A stretch of 64,000 bases of DNA from Pseudomonas putida (GCF_004357765.1 NZ_SMTE01000001.1:372001-436000); one strand, 5' to 3'; shown: positions 1 through 8,243, counted from the first letter of the stretch. Notes: a model not told the origin generated them from the letters alone. Program-made: numbers and translations.

Positions 1-116
1 GAGGCTCGCGGCGTCAGGGTAGGCGTTTCCGAATCCTGCTCGGCCGGCATTGGCTCACGCAGGCCGCAACCTTGCAGGGTGGCGAGGATCAGCAGGGTGC
101 TCAGCAGACGTTTCAT
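1..116 (-). CDS. csgG: CsgG, curli outer-membrane export lipoprotein (N-terminal fragment)
   Basis: Only the first 38 or so codons lie in the window; the gene continues past position 1. The product begins MKRLLSTLLILATLQGC, a lipoprotein signal with lipobox Cys at residue 17, followed by a stretch ending TLTPRAS that resembles the TLMPRA segment just after the lipid-modified Cys of E. coli CsgG. CsgG forms the nonameric outer-membrane pore through which curli subunits are secreted. A GGGAGAG ribosome-binding site lies about 6 bp before the ATG. It follows csgF and csgE on the same strand with a 35-bp gap, which makes the assignment firm despite the short visible part. The curli subunits CsgA/CsgB are not in the window. 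Confidence 0.85.
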   Translation of the reverse strand, partial: MKRLLSTLLILATLQGCGLREPMPAEQDSETPTLTPRA

Positions 117-151
117 GGTGTTCTCTCCCCAAAAAAACTGGCCAGTCCCTC

Positions 152-565
152 TCAGGGGTTCAGGCCGCTGACCTCGATGATCGAGATTTCCCCGGTCGCC
201 CGGTCGGTGACCTTGATGCTCAGGGCACCCGAGTCGTCGATCACGTCGATCAGAAACGAATCGGTCGCCATGCTCCCGGTCTGGCCATTGCTGATGTTGT
301 CCAGCAACTGCGACAACATCCTCGACTCCAACTGGTTGCTGAAACGCTCCAAGGCAGTCGTGCCGGAGAATGCCGAGGAGCGGTCCTTGAGGTCGGGGTC
401 GTCATAGTCGTTCTGGGCCTGGGCGTTGTTGAGCAGCCACGTGCCATTGAGCGGGTTGCCACCGAAGGCCGGGTTGACCGGGGTGTACACCAGCTCGGTC
501 GCCTGACTCGCACACGCGGTGGCCAGCAGGCAGGCAGCGATGCAGCGGGGAATGCAGGTGTTCAT
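152..565 (-). CDS. csgF: CsgF, curli assembly factor
   Basis: 137 aa with an N-terminal signal peptide (cleavage probably near CASQA-TE). The mature N-terminus has the CsgF hallmark NPAFGGNPLNG-WLLN-AQAQN, and the C-terminus has TDRATG-IS-I-VSGL, as in E. coli CsgF (138 aa). CsgF is exported through CsgG, inserts its N-terminus in the pore as a second constriction and couples secretion to CsgB-nucleated fibre growth at the cell surface. The start codon overlaps the csgE stop (ATGA, 562-565), so the two are translationally coupled. Length and motifs match the family; confidence is high. Confidence 0.93.
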   Translation of the reverse strand: MNTCIPRCIAACLLATACASQATELVYTPVNPAFGGNPLNGTWLLNNAQAQNDYDDPDLKDRSSAFSGTTALERFSNQLESRMLSQLLDNISNGQTGSMATDSFLIDVIDDSGALSIKVTDRATGEISIIEVSGLNP

Positions 566-963
566 AGCTCGTCCCTCTCCAGATCGGTGGTGTCTTGCAG
601 CAGGCGTTGCAGCTTGCGCTGGATGATCTGTTGCTTGACCAGGTCGGCGGCCGCGGTGGCCTCGTCTTTGAGTTCGGTGGTGTTGGGGGGCAGGAAGCGG
701 CGGTACAGCACATCGCGCTCGTACTCCACGGTCACCAGGCTGCCCCAGCGGGCGTCGGGGCGCTCGCGCACCACCAGGTTGAAGTCCAGGCGGCTGGTCG
801 CGCGCAGGCGGTCGGCGAAGTAGTAGTAGAAGTCATGACCGATGTGCGAAATGGTGTTGTCGACGATGAACCCCATCATCTCGCTCTCGCCGTTTTCCTG
901 TGCGCGGCTCGGCAGCGGCACCAGCAGAGCCAGGGCCAGAGTCAGGATCACCAGGCGGCTCAT
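562..963 (-). CDS. csgE: CsgE, periplasmic curli export adaptor
   Basis: 133 aa with a signal peptide ending near PSRAQE. The mature part contains the family-type segments GFIVDNTISHIGHDFYYYF and LVVRERPDARWGS, close to E. coli CsgE, which caps the periplasmic mouth of CsgG and directs CsgA to it. The ATG overlaps the stop of the preceding pseudopilin gene (TGA 960-962 within ATGA 960-963), and its own stop overlaps csgF. Placement directly behind a pseudopilin gene, rather than in a stand-alone csgDEFG operon, is unusual and implies shared transcription and translation with the pilus-like system. Confidence 0.92.
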   Translation of the reverse strand: MSRLVILTLALALLVPLPSRAQENGESEMMGFIVDNTISHIGHDFYYYFADRLRATSRLDFNLVVRERPDARWGSLVTVEYERDVLYRRFLPPNTTELKDEATAAADLVKQQIIQRKLQRLLQDTTDLERDEL

Positions 964-1487
964 GGTGCATCTCCACTGCGGCTGTGGCTCTGGGCGTCGG
1001 CAGCGCTGGCGGCGAAGGCCTGTTCGGCGACGAATTGCCAGTCACTGTAATGCTCCAGGCCTTCGAACCCCGACCATTGGCTGTCGAAGCCGCTGCGTTT
1101 GAACGGGGTCGCATCCGAGCGGCTGTGGATACCAGTGATACGCCCATCGATGGCACGTACCACACCCCATTCGTCGCTGCCGGTGATCGGATCCGGGTAG
1201 AGCCTGCGGATGTGCCGGCGGGCCTCGGGAAAACGATTGTCGACCAGCAGATCGGTGAGCTCCTGCGGGTACTGGGCCAACCCCGGCGAGGCCCGGTAGT
1301 AGCTGCGCAGAGCCTGGGCGTACTGGCCGCCGACCCACAGCAGCTGGCGCTCGTGCTCACGCTGGGCGACGCTGCTCCAGAGAGTGCCACTGGCGGCCAG
1401 GGCCACACTGCTGACTGCGATCAGCAACAACACGCCCAGGTAGGTGAACCCGGCGCAGGCCTTACCACTCTGCATAGAGGCTGCCAT
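960..1487 (-). CDS. Type II secretion/type IV pilin-like pseudopilin, FTYLG variant
   Basis: 175 aa from the ATG at 1487, which has GGGAGGG 6 bp upstream. A short basic leader ending in Gly (MAASMQSGKACAG) precedes FTYLGVLLLIAV and a hydrophobic helix, the arrangement of a prepilin-peptidase substrate. The usual Glu at mature position 5 is replaced by Gly, as in some minor pseudopilins. The rest is a soluble domain with DPITGS-EWG, shared with the neighbouring pseudopilin (DPITERSDAW). It is probably a minor, periplasmic pseudopilus component. It overlaps the preceding pseudopilin by 26 bp and csgE by 4 bp. The longer upstream reading frame is a shadow of the neighbour and was excluded. Confidence 0.8.
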   Translation of the reverse strand: MAASMQSGKACAGFTYLGVLLLIAVSSVALAASGTLWSSVAQREHERQLLWVGGQYAQALRSYYRASPGLAQYPQELTDLLVDNRFPEARRHIRRLYPDPITGSDEWGVVRAIDGRITGIHSRSDATPFKRSGFDSQWSGFEGLEHYSDWQFVAEQAFAASAADAQSHSRSGDAP

Positions 1488-1836
1488 CACGCGCCCTCCC
1501 GGTTGCACCGCTCTTGATATCGGCAACCCCGCCGGCCACGCCCTCTGGCGGAGGCACCAGTTGCCAGGCGTCGCTGCGCTCGGTGATCGGATCCACCGGG
1601 GTGTTGCGCAGGTAGCGCCGTTCCACCAGTTGCTCAAGCGATTCGGGATACTGCCCGGTGTCGCCGTAGTAGTGGTCCAGCGCTTCACGCAACACCGCCA
1701 GGCTCTGGCGCAAGGTGGCCTCGCGGGAGCTTTCCAGGCTGTTGAAGTAGCGTGGCATGGCGATGGTCATCAGGGTGGAGATGATCGCCATGACCACCAG
1801 CAACTCGATCAGGGTGAAGCCTCGGCTGCGTTTCAT
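1462..1836 (-). CDS. GspG-like type II secretion pseudopilin
   Basis: 124 aa from MKRSRG-FTLIELLVVMAIISTLMTIAMP, a canonical prepilin leader with Gly at -1 and Glu at +5. The soluble part (LREALDHYY-DTGQYPESLEQL) resembles GspG-family pseudopilins. An in-frame ATG at 1848 is possible, but the start at 1836 gives the normal 6-residue leader and has GGTGA just upstream. It would be processed by a prepilin peptidase and assembled in the pseudopilus; the peptidase is not encoded in the window. The C-terminus overlaps the next pseudopilin gene. Confidence 0.85.
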   Translation of the reverse strand: MKRSRGFTLIELLVVMAIISTLMTIAMPRYFNSLESSREATLRQSLAVLREALDHYYGDTGQYPESLEQLVERRYLRNTPVDPITERSDAWQLVPPPEGVAGGVADIKSGATGRARDGSLYAEW

Positions 1837-1841
1837 GGCCG

Positions 1842-2315
1842 TCACCATTGCCCGTAGGGAATATTGTTGAGGCCTTTGCCACGGGCCTTGGAGTACACGT
1901 CGAACACGTCTTCGCCTTCGCGAGGGTTATCCGCTTCGCTGTCGTAGGCGCGCAGGCCCCAGCCGCCCTGGTCGTCGTCCTTGGCCGCCAGCAGTGGATC
2001 GTGGGGTATACGCCGCAGGAAGTAGAACTTGGCGCCCTTGGCGCTGCGGACATCGCGAACCCCATCGACCAGCACTTGCAGGTTCGGCGGGTAGCCGCTG
2101 GCATTGAGGCGCTTTTCGATGAAACCGGCATCGAACGCGCGCTTGTAGGCATCGATGGCATCGCGGATCTGGTACAGCGCCTCGCGCAACTGTTGTTCCT
2201 TGCCACGGCGCACCACGGTCTCGGTCAGCGGTGCGGCCATGCTGGCGAGCAGCCCGAGCAGTGCCAGGGTCAGCACCACTTCGATCAGGCTGAAACCGCG
2301 TTGTGCCCGTTTCAT
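1842..2315 (-). CDS. GspG-like type II secretion pseudopilin
   Basis: 157 aa beginning MKRAQRG-FSLIEVVLTLALLGLLASMA, a canonical class III signal with Glu at +5. The remainder carries DAIDAYKRAFDAG and GYPPNLQVLVDGV and ends with IPYGQW, typical of pseudopilins of Pseudomonas Gsp-related clusters. The ATG overlaps the secretin stop (ATGA at 2312-2315). It is one of three consecutive pseudopilin genes. Which is the major one cannot be told from sequence, but the two with Glu5 are the better candidates. Confidence 0.86.
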   Translation of the reverse strand: MKRAQRGFSLIEVVLTLALLGLLASMAAPLTETVVRRGKEQQLREALYQIRDAIDAYKRAFDAGFIEKRLNASGYPPNLQVLVDGVRDVRSAKGAKFYFLRRIPHDPLLAAKDDDQGGWGLRAYDSEADNPREGEDVFDVYSKARGKGLNNIPYGQW

Positions 2316-4174
2316 GGCCGTGGACTCACGGGGGCCGGGACCACGGCCATCTGGCTGTCGACCACCGGAGCGTTGTCATGCTCGTCGCTGGGCACGTCAC
2401 GCACGGGCAACGGCGCCACCTGGCGCACCTGCAGGCTCGACTCGGTACCGGTGGCGAACTCCATGTCCGACGGGCTCTGGTACGGCAAGTTGCGCACGAT
2501 GCGTGGGGTGATCGCCAGCACCAGCTCGGACTTGCTCATGTCGTCCTTGTTGCTGCCGAACAGCCGACCCAGGCCAGGGATGTCGCCCAATCCCGGGATC
2601 TTGTTGCCGCTGGCGTTGTGATCATTGCGCACCAAGCCGGCCAGGACCTGGGTTTCGCCGTCATGCAGGCGCAGGCTGGTCTGGGCGTTGCGGGTATCGA
2701 CCTGAACCGGGATGGTGCCCTGACGGGTGGCTTCGAGGGGGGTAGCGTTGCTGACTTCCAACGCGACCTTGATCGCCACCTCGTTGTTCAGGTGCACGGT
2801 CGGTTGGACTTCAAGTTTGAGACCGACATCCAGGTAGGTGACGCTTTCGGTGATCACCGGCCCTTGGGTCGAGGGCACCGAGGTTGCGCTGATGATCGGC
2901 ACCCGCTGGCCGATGTGGATGCGCGCCTGCTCGCGGTTGCTGACGCGGATCACCGGGCTGGCCAGGGTGTTGATGTCCTTGTCCTGAGCGTTGATCTTGG
3001 CTTGCGGAGCCGGCGAGATGCTGATGCGGCTGGAGTCGATGCCGCGCAGTTGATCGAGCACGCTGACCGATTGACCATCGGAAGTGAGTACGCCGAAGGT
3101 GTTCGGCCACTGCAGGCCAAGGTCGAGGATGCGCTGGGTGGCGACCTCCATCACCTCCACCTCCAGCACCACCTCGGGGTTGGACTGGTCCTGGGACTGC
3201 AGCAGTTTCTCGGCCATGCGCACGGCGTCGAGGGTGTCACGCATGGTGAGGGTGTTGAGACGCTCGTCGACGAACACATCGCGGGTCTTGAGCATGGTCT
3301 TGACCATGTTCAGCGCGGTGTTGGCGTCGATGCTGGTGAGGTAGAAGGTGCGCATGACCAGTTCCTGGTAGTCCTTGGTCTTTTGCGGCGAATCGGGATA
3401 GATCAGCAGGGTGTTGTCATTGACGATCTTCTGGCGCAGCTGGTTCTGTTCCAGCAGCAGCGCCACGGCGTCCTCGATGCGCACGTCGCGCACGAAGATG
3501 GTGGCTTTCATGTCCGGGCGCAGGTCCTTGTCGAAGATGAAGTTGATGCCGGCGACCTGGGACAGCACTTCGAAGATGGTTTTCAGGCCGGCATCGCGGA
3601 ACTCCAAGGTGACCGGACGTTCGAGCTTGCTGCGCAGTTGCGGGAACGGCTGCGCGGTGCGCGCCTGGACGTTCTCGATGTCACTGCGCAGCATCATGCC
3701 TTTCTGATTCTGTGGGTCCAGGCGCAGCACTTCGCGCATGTAGCGCTCGGCACCGAACAGGTCGCCCTGACGCAGCGCCGCCTGGCCCAGGGCCACGCGT
3801 TCGTCGAGGGTGCGCATCAGTTCCAACTGACGGATGCCTTCCTGGGCGCGGCGGTTGTTCGGCTCGATGGTCAGCACCCGGCCATAGCCCATCCGGGCGC
3901 CGGCGAAGTCGTGGCGAATGCGGTCGCTGTCGGCCTGGGTCAACAGGGCCTCGACCGCGGCCTGACGGCCGTGGGCCAGGGCGATGTTGAGCTCGGTGTC
4001 GCGCGGGTCTTCGCGCAGGGCCTCTTCGAGGCGGGCGATGCCGGCCTCGTACTGGCCTTCCTTGATCAACTCGGCACTGTCCTCGCGGACCGCACTGGAG
4101 CCGCAGCCGGCAATCGCCGCACACAGCGCCAGGAGCACGAACGGAGCAGTCCTGCACGACTTCGATGACTTCAT
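2312..4174 (-). CDS. Secretin lipoprotein with N-terminal TPR region (GspD/PilQ/MshL type)
   Basis: 620 aa. A lipoprotein signal (LLALCAAIAGC, Cys at about residue 24) is followed by a TPR-like helical region (about 35-170), an STN/N0-type domain around 190-250 (VTLEFRDAGLKTIFEVLSQ-AGINF) and an N1-like domain. The secretin core spans about 350-570, including LASPVIRVSN-EQARIHIGQRVPI and the C-terminal LAGLVRN-IPGLGDIPGLGRLFGS-ELVLAITPRIVR signature. It would form the outer-membrane channel. The TPR plus secretin layout resembles MshL-like or TPR-containing secretins more than classical XcpQ. It overlaps its neighbours on both sides by 4 bp. Confidence 0.93.
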   Translation of the reverse strand: MKSSKSCRTAPFVLLALCAAIAGCGSSAVREDSAELIKEGQYEAGIARLEEALREDPRDTELNIALAHGRQAAVEALLTQADSDRIRHDFAGARMGYGRVLTIEPNNRRAQEGIRQLELMRTLDERVALGQAALRQGDLFGAERYMREVLRLDPQNQKGMMLRSDIENVQARTAQPFPQLRSKLERPVTLEFRDAGLKTIFEVLSQVAGINFIFDKDLRPDMKATIFVRDVRIEDAVALLLEQNQLRQKIVNDNTLLIYPDSPQKTKDYQELVMRTFYLTSIDANTALNMVKTMLKTRDVFVDERLNTLTMRDTLDAVRMAEKLLQSQDQSNPEVVLEVEVMEVATQRILDLGLQWPNTFGVLTSDGQSVSVLDQLRGIDSSRISISPAPQAKINAQDKDINTLASPVIRVSNREQARIHIGQRVPIISATSVPSTQGPVITESVTYLDVGLKLEVQPTVHLNNEVAIKVALEVSNATPLEATRQGTIPVQVDTRNAQTSLRLHDGETQVLAGLVRNDHNASGNKIPGLGDIPGLGRLFGSNKDDMSKSELVLAITPRIVRNLPYQSPSDMEFATGTESSLQVRQVAPLPVRDVPSDEHDNAPVVDSQMAVVPAPVSPRP

Positions 4175-4683
4175 GGTGCGCTCCCTACAGACAAGGTCTG
4201 TGACTGATGCAAAGGCAGGTAAACCAGGTCCAGCTCATTGGCCGAGACTCTGTCGAGGCGGTAGGTGTCGTCGATCACGTCGCCCTGGCGCACGACGTAG
4301 AGCTTTTCGCCGCTTTGCAAAAAGATCTGCAGGTCGTCGCGGTCGCCCATGCGGCCGACGAACTGGAATGGCAGCAAGGGCGCAGACGGTGCGACCGCGA
4401 CGGGCGGCGCAACCACCACCGGCTGTTCGGTGACCGTGGCCAGGGTTTGGGGTTTGCTCCATTGCTGGGCTGGGAAGAGATCGCGAGCGGCCTGTTGCGG
4501 CCCATTCGCGGCGGTTTGCCGCACCGATGAACCCGCTACAGACGACGCCTCACCTGTAGGAGCGGGTTTACCCGCGAACAGGGCCACCTCCTGCCCTTTG
4601 CCAAACCAATGCCCAGGCGCCCATGCCAGTGCCGCGCTGAGGCCAAGGAAGCCGCCCCACATCAGGACTCGTTGAGTGTTCAT
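4171..4683 (-). CDS. PilP/GspC-like inner-membrane secretion protein
   Basis: 170 aa: one N-terminal membrane helix (about residues 6-25), a Pro/Ala-rich linker (about 30-105) and a compact C-terminal domain FQFVGRMGDRDDLQIFLQSGEKLYVVRQGDVID-TYRLDRV of the GspC HR/PilP type, which links the inner-membrane platform to the secretin. The ATG at 4683 overlaps the upstream stop (TGATG). Residues 35-44 (LFAGKPAPTG) are encoded by a P. putida REP sequence, so part of the linker is derived from a repeat insertion. The gene order PilM-N-O-P-secretin supports the call. Confidence 0.78.
   Translation of the reverse strand: MNTQRVLMWGGFLGLSAALAWAPGHWFGKGQEVALFAGKPAPTGEASSVAGSSVRQTAANGPQQAARDLFPAQQWSKPQTLATVTEQPVVVAPPVAVAPSAPLLPFQFVGRMGDRDDLQIFLQSGEKLYVVRQGDVIDDTYRLDRVSANELDLVYLPLHQSQTLSVGSAP
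4554..4583 (-). repeat. P. putida-type REP sequence inside a coding region
   Basis: The + strand reads CCTGTAGGAGCGGGTTTACC followed by CGCGAACAGG, the typical P. putida group REP with a GCGGGTTTACCCGC stem. It lies in frame inside the PilP/GspC-like gene and encodes part of the linker. A degenerate opposite arm (TTCGCGGC...GAACCCGCTACAG) is visible at about 4505-4541, suggesting a decayed REPIN spanning roughly 4505-4583. Confidence 0.8.
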
Positions 4684-5246
4684 CACGACCTCGACAGGTA
4701 GAGGGTCATGCGCAGGCGGCCATTGAGTTCCCGGTCACCGATGCGTTTGCGTTGCAACTCCAGATCCTCCAGGACCAGGGTCGGCAACTGCCCGATCAGC
4801 CCGCGCAGGAAGCCGCGAATCTGCGGGTAGCTGCCGCGTACCGGCAGCACGATCTGATAACGCGCCAGCTGGGTCTTGGGATCGACACCCAGTGCGTACT
4901 CGCCGCGGGCCAGGCTGATGTGCTCGGCACTGGCCAGGTGGTAGAGCCGCTCGATCAGTTCGCTGGCCTCAGGCTGCCCGGGCAACTGCTGGCGCAAGTT
5001 GTCCAGGGCCTGTTGTTCGGGCTTGACGGCGACCTTCAGTTCGCCGCGTTTGACCCGTTCCACCTGGGCGCTGGCATCGGCCTCGCTGGCACGCAGTTCG
5101 CGCACCGCCTGCCACTGCGGCAGCACCCCAGCCAACGCCACGCCCAAGGCCAAGGTGGCAACGGCGACGGCACCCAGTCCGACCGGGCCGACCCGGTGCA
5201 ACTGCTCGAGCAGAATCAGACTGTTCAACGAATCAGGGACGCGCAT
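4683..5246 (-). CDS. PilO/GspM-like inner-membrane protein
   Basis: 187 aa with one membrane helix (about 20-42, GPVGLGAVAVATLALGVALAG), a short coiled-coil region (RELRASEADASAQVERVKRGEL) and a C-terminal ferredoxin-like domain (YQIVLPVRGSYPQIRGFLRGLIGQLPTLVLEDLELQR) typical of PilO/GspM. This protein would pair with the PilN-like protein in the inner-membrane alignment complex. Its start overlaps the end of the pilN-like gene by 14 bp, and its stop overlaps the pilP-like start. Confidence 0.8.
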   Translation of the reverse strand: MRVPDSLNSLILLEQLHRVGPVGLGAVAVATLALGVALAGVLPQWQAVRELRASEADASAQVERVKRGELKVAVKPEQQALDNLRQQLPGQPEASELIERLYHLASAEHISLARGEYALGVDPKTQLARYQIVLPVRGSYPQIRGFLRGLIGQLPTLVLEDLELQRKRIGDRELNGRLRMTLYLSRS

Positions 5247-5775
5247 GGCGGGTCTCCCAGGTGGCGGTGAGAGTGAAGCGCACGGGATGCTCGGGCTGGC
5301 TGGTCATCACTTCATGGTTGAGCAGCGACACGTCACTCAGCTCGGCGCTGCGTTCCAGGCGTTGGTGATAGGCCAGCATGGCCTCGAGGTTGCGCGCCTC
5401 GGCGGCGATGCGGATCTGGCCCTTGCGTGCGTCCGGGGTGAGGCTGAGCAGCGCCACGTCTTCCTGGGGCTGCGCTTCGAGCATGGCGAACAGTTGCTGC
5501 CAGGGCCGTTGCAGTTGTTGGGAGACATTGCGCATCTGCGCCAACTGCTCGGCCTGTTCCCGGCTGGCTGCGCTGCTTTGCGGCGCGGCGGTGGCTGGAC
5601 GCCGGCCCAACTGCGTCTCCAGGCCATGGACGCGGTCCTCCAGGGCGACTTGCTCGGCCTGCAGGCGCTGCTGCAGCAGGATCAGCGCTACTAGCCCGGC
5701 ACCCGCCAGGGCCAACAGCGCCCAGGCCAAGGGCCCGCTGCGTCGAGGCTGGAACTCCAGGTCAAGGCGGCGCAT
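5233..5775 (-). CDS. PilN/GspL-C-terminal-like inner-membrane protein
   Basis: 180 aa starting MRRLDLEFQPRRSG, the short cytoplasmic N-terminus typical of PilN, which binds PilM. A single membrane helix (about 15-35) and a coiled coil (QQRLQAEQVALEDRVHGLETQL) follow, then a ferredoxin-like domain (about 105-175). The ATG lies directly after the stop of the PilM-like gene. Sequence conservation is weak in this family, so the call rests on topology and gene order. Confidence 0.74.
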   Translation of the reverse strand: MRRLDLEFQPRRSGPLAWALLALAGAGLVALILLQQRLQAEQVALEDRVHGLETQLGRRPATAAPQSSAASREQAEQLAQMRNVSQQLQRPWQQLFAMLEAQPQEDVALLSLTPDARKGQIRIAAEARNLEAMLAYHQRLERSAELSDVSLLNHEVMTSQPEHPVRFTLTATWETRHARP

Positions 5776-5776
5776 T

Positions 5777-6571
5777 TCAGGCCACCGCCCGCCACATGGC
5801 GCACAGCGGGTCGCTGTCAGCCGCCGGTTGGCACAGCTGCACCGCCGCCAGTTGCGCCATGTCGCGGCGGCCGGGCGCATGCAGATAGACCCGCGGCAGG
5901 TGATCGCCATACAGCTCGCAGGTACGCTCGATGAGCGCCTGCAAGGCCTGATCGGTGTCCGCGCTTCCCTGGGCCAGTACCTGCTGCCAAACCCCTCCGG
6001 CGGCGAGCAGGAGCACGCTGCGGCGTGGCTCGGCGAGCACGAAGAGGAAGTCGCCCTCCTCGACCTGCGCCGAGCAGCGGTTGTAGGCCGCCATCAGATA
6101 AGGCTGCACCGAACGCAGGCGCAGGTGGCTTTCCCGGCCCAGCGCCTGCAGGCCTTGCAACAGCGCCTCGGGCACTGCCGTGGCGATACGCGCGGCACCG
6201 GCAGCCTCTGGCGAAAGCACGATACGCCAGTCATCCAAGGGCTGGCCGTAGAGGTTCTCGAAGCAGCCGCGGGCATAGGCCTGCAGCTCACCTGGCTGGC
6301 CGATGGCATCGCTCCAGGGTACCAGGCAGAAGCGGCTGTAGCGGGCCGACAGCAATACCCGCAACTGGCCACGGCGTACTCCATGCTCGCCGAGCAGCTC
6401 GGCGAGTGCCTGCAGCGCGGTTTCCCAGGCCGGTTGCCCGGCATCACAGGTAAATGCGCGGCTGCCCAGCCACTGATGGCGGTGGTGATGCCAGAGCCCA
6501 AGACCGACGCCCTCGGCACCCAGTACGGCGCTGTATTGGTAAGCGCCACGATCAAGCGATAAATGTGACAC
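5777..6571 (-). CDS. PilM/MshI/GspL-N-like cytoplasmic actin-fold protein
   Basis: 264 aa from a GTG at 6571 preceded by AGGAGA with ideal spacing. The longer TTG start at 6586 would consume that ribosome-binding site. No membrane helix or signal is visible. The position between the ATPase gene and the PilN/PilO-like genes is that of PilM or MshI, which anchors the motor to the inner-membrane complex. I cannot point to a diagnostic motif, so the function is inferred mainly from synteny. The start overlaps the ATPase C-terminus by 20 bp. Confidence 0.68.
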   Translation of the reverse strand: MSHLSLDRGAYQYSAVLGAEGVGLGLWHHHRHQWLGSRAFTCDAGQPAWETALQALAELLGEHGVRRGQLRVLLSARYSRFCLVPWSDAIGQPGELQAYARGCFENLYGQPLDDWRIVLSPEAAGAARIATAVPEALLQGLQALGRESHLRLRSVQPYLMAAYNRCSAQVEEGDFLFVLAEPRRSVLLLAAGGVWQQVLAQGSADTDQALQALIERTCELYGDHLPRVYLHAPGRRDMAQLAAVQLCQPAADSDPLCAMWRAVA

Positions 6572-8243
6572 GGTTGATCTCCTCAAGCGTGGTGCGACCC
6601 TCGCGGACCAAGTCCAGGGCCGAGGCTCGCAGCAGACGCAGGCCGCGCTGGCAGGCCAGCGACTTGATCTGCGACAGGGGGCGGCGTTCGACGATCATTT
6701 GCCGCAGGTCGTCGTCCAGGTGAAGCAGTTCGGCGATGGCGCTGCGTCCGCGATAGCCACTGCCGCGGCATTGGCCACAGCCTTGGGCGCGAACGAAGGA
6801 CCAGCCGGCGACCGCTTCGCGGGTCAGGCCCGAGGCGGTCAAAGTCTCGTCATCGACTTCGCAGGGCGTACAGCAGTGCGGGCAGGCCAGGCGGATCAGG
6901 CGCTGGGCGAGCACGGCGTTGAGCGCCGAAACGAAGCTGTAGGGATCGACCTGCATCTGGCTGAAGCGGCCGATGACATCGAAGACGTTGTTGGCGTGGA
7001 TGGTGGTGAATACCAGGTGGCCGGTGAGCGCCGACTGCACGGCGATCTGGGCGGTGTCCGGGTCACGGATCTCACCGACCAGGATCTTGTCCGGGTCATG
7101 GCGCAGGATCGAGCGCAGGCCTCGGGCGAAAGTCAGGCCTTTCTTCTCGTTGACCGGAATCTGCAGCACCCCGGGCAGTTGGTACTCGACCGGGTCCTCG
7201 ATGGTGATGATCTTGTCCACGCCGTGGTTGATCTCGCTGATCATGGCGTACAGGGTGGTGGTCTTGCCGCTGCCGGTGGGGCCGGTGACCAAGATCATGC
7301 CGTAGGGCTCGGCGGCGAGCCGGCGCAGGGCCTTGAGGGTATGCTCGGCAAAGCCCAGGGCCTGCAATTGCACACCACTGACACGATCGGACAGGTCCTG
7401 CTTGTCGAGCACCCGCAGGACGGCGTCTTCGCCGAAGATGCTGGGCATGATCGAAACCCGAAAATCGATCTGGCGATCGCCCACGGCTACCTTGAACCGG
7501 CCATCCTGGGGCACACGCTTCTCGCCAATGTCGAGTTCGGCCATGACCTTGATCCGCGAGATCACCTGGTCGGCGAAGGCACTGCCACTGGCCTTGCCGG
7601 CGGCGTTGAGCACGCCGTCGATGCGGTACTTGATGGTCAGCCCCTGTCCGGTCATGCCTAGGTGGATGTCGCTGGCGTGCTGCTTGAGCGCGTCGTACAG
7701 CGTCGAATTGACCAGCTTGACAACGCGGCTCTGATCCTCGCTGATGCTGGTCAGCGACAGACGCTGCAGGGGGTCGCTTTCGCTCCCGCTCTCGGCGTCG
7801 TGGTCGAGTGCATCGACGGCATGGAAGCTTTCTTCGTGACGGGCCAGAAAAGTGGCGATGTCGGCGGCGTGGGCCAGGTACAGCGGCGCGCCTTGCAGCA
7901 CGTCGTCGATCCAGGCCAGGCGGGCGTGGTCGAAGGGGTCGGCGAACACACCGAGCACCTGCCCGGCCTGTTCGACCAGAATGAATTCGCGCTTCAGGCA
8001 CTGGGCCAGGCTGACCTTGTCGAAGCACGGCGTGCTGCACAGCAGGGTCTGGCTATCGAGCACGGGGTAATGCAGGGTGGCGCCCAGACGGTGAGTGAAG
8101 GTGTCGGGAGTGTCGGCTGCCAGCCGTTCCAGGCAGCTGAGCAGGCGTTCGTCGGCGGCTTGCAGGCGGGCCTGGGCCAACAGCTCACGGGGGTAGCCGG
8201 ACAACTGCTGGGCCGAAACACTGCGTGGAAGGACTTCGGACAT
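6552..8243 (-). CDS. GspE/PilB/MshE-type secretion ATPase
   Basis: 563 aa. The N-terminal domain (about 1-170) is followed by the catalytic core: ASDIHL (about 190), Walker A GPTGSGKTTT (about 319-328), Asp box IITIEDPVEYQLPG, Walker B ILVGEIRDPDTA, the His box LVFTTIHANNVFDVIGRF, and a four-Cys zinc motif CPHC...CGQC (about 451-490). This hexameric ATPase powers pseudopilus or pilus assembly at the inner membrane. It is the first structural gene of the chain and sits 60 bp after the receiver gene. No PilT-like retraction ATPase is seen. Confidence 0.95.
   Translation of the reverse strand: MSEVLPRSVSAQQLSGYPRELLAQARLQAADERLLSCLERLAADTPDTFTHRLGATLHYPVLDSQTLLCSTPCFDKVSLAQCLKREFILVEQAGQVLGVFADPFDHARLAWIDDVLQGAPLYLAHAADIATFLARHEESFHAVDALDHDAESGSESDPLQRLSLTSISEDQSRVVKLVNSTLYDALKQHASDIHLGMTGQGLTIKYRIDGVLNAAGKASGSAFADQVISRIKVMAELDIGEKRVPQDGRFKVAVGDRQIDFRVSIMPSIFGEDAVLRVLDKQDLSDRVSGVQLQALGFAEHTLKALRRLAAEPYGMILVTGPTGSGKTTTLYAMISEINHGVDKIITIEDPVEYQLPGVLQIPVNEKKGLTFARGLRSILRHDPDKILVGEIRDPDTAQIAVQSALTGHLVFTTIHANNVFDVIGRFSQMQVDPYSFVSALNAVLAQRLIRLACPHCCTPCEVDDETLTASGLTREAVAGWSFVRAQGCGQCRGSGYRGRSAIAELLHLDDDLRQMIVERRPLSQIKSLACQRGLRLLRASALDLVREGRTTLEEINRVTFIA

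Noticed and set aside
2303-4168. 621-codon open frame antisense to the secretin gene
   Set aside because: Same cause; the opposite strand carries clear secretin motifs and overlaps in operon style.
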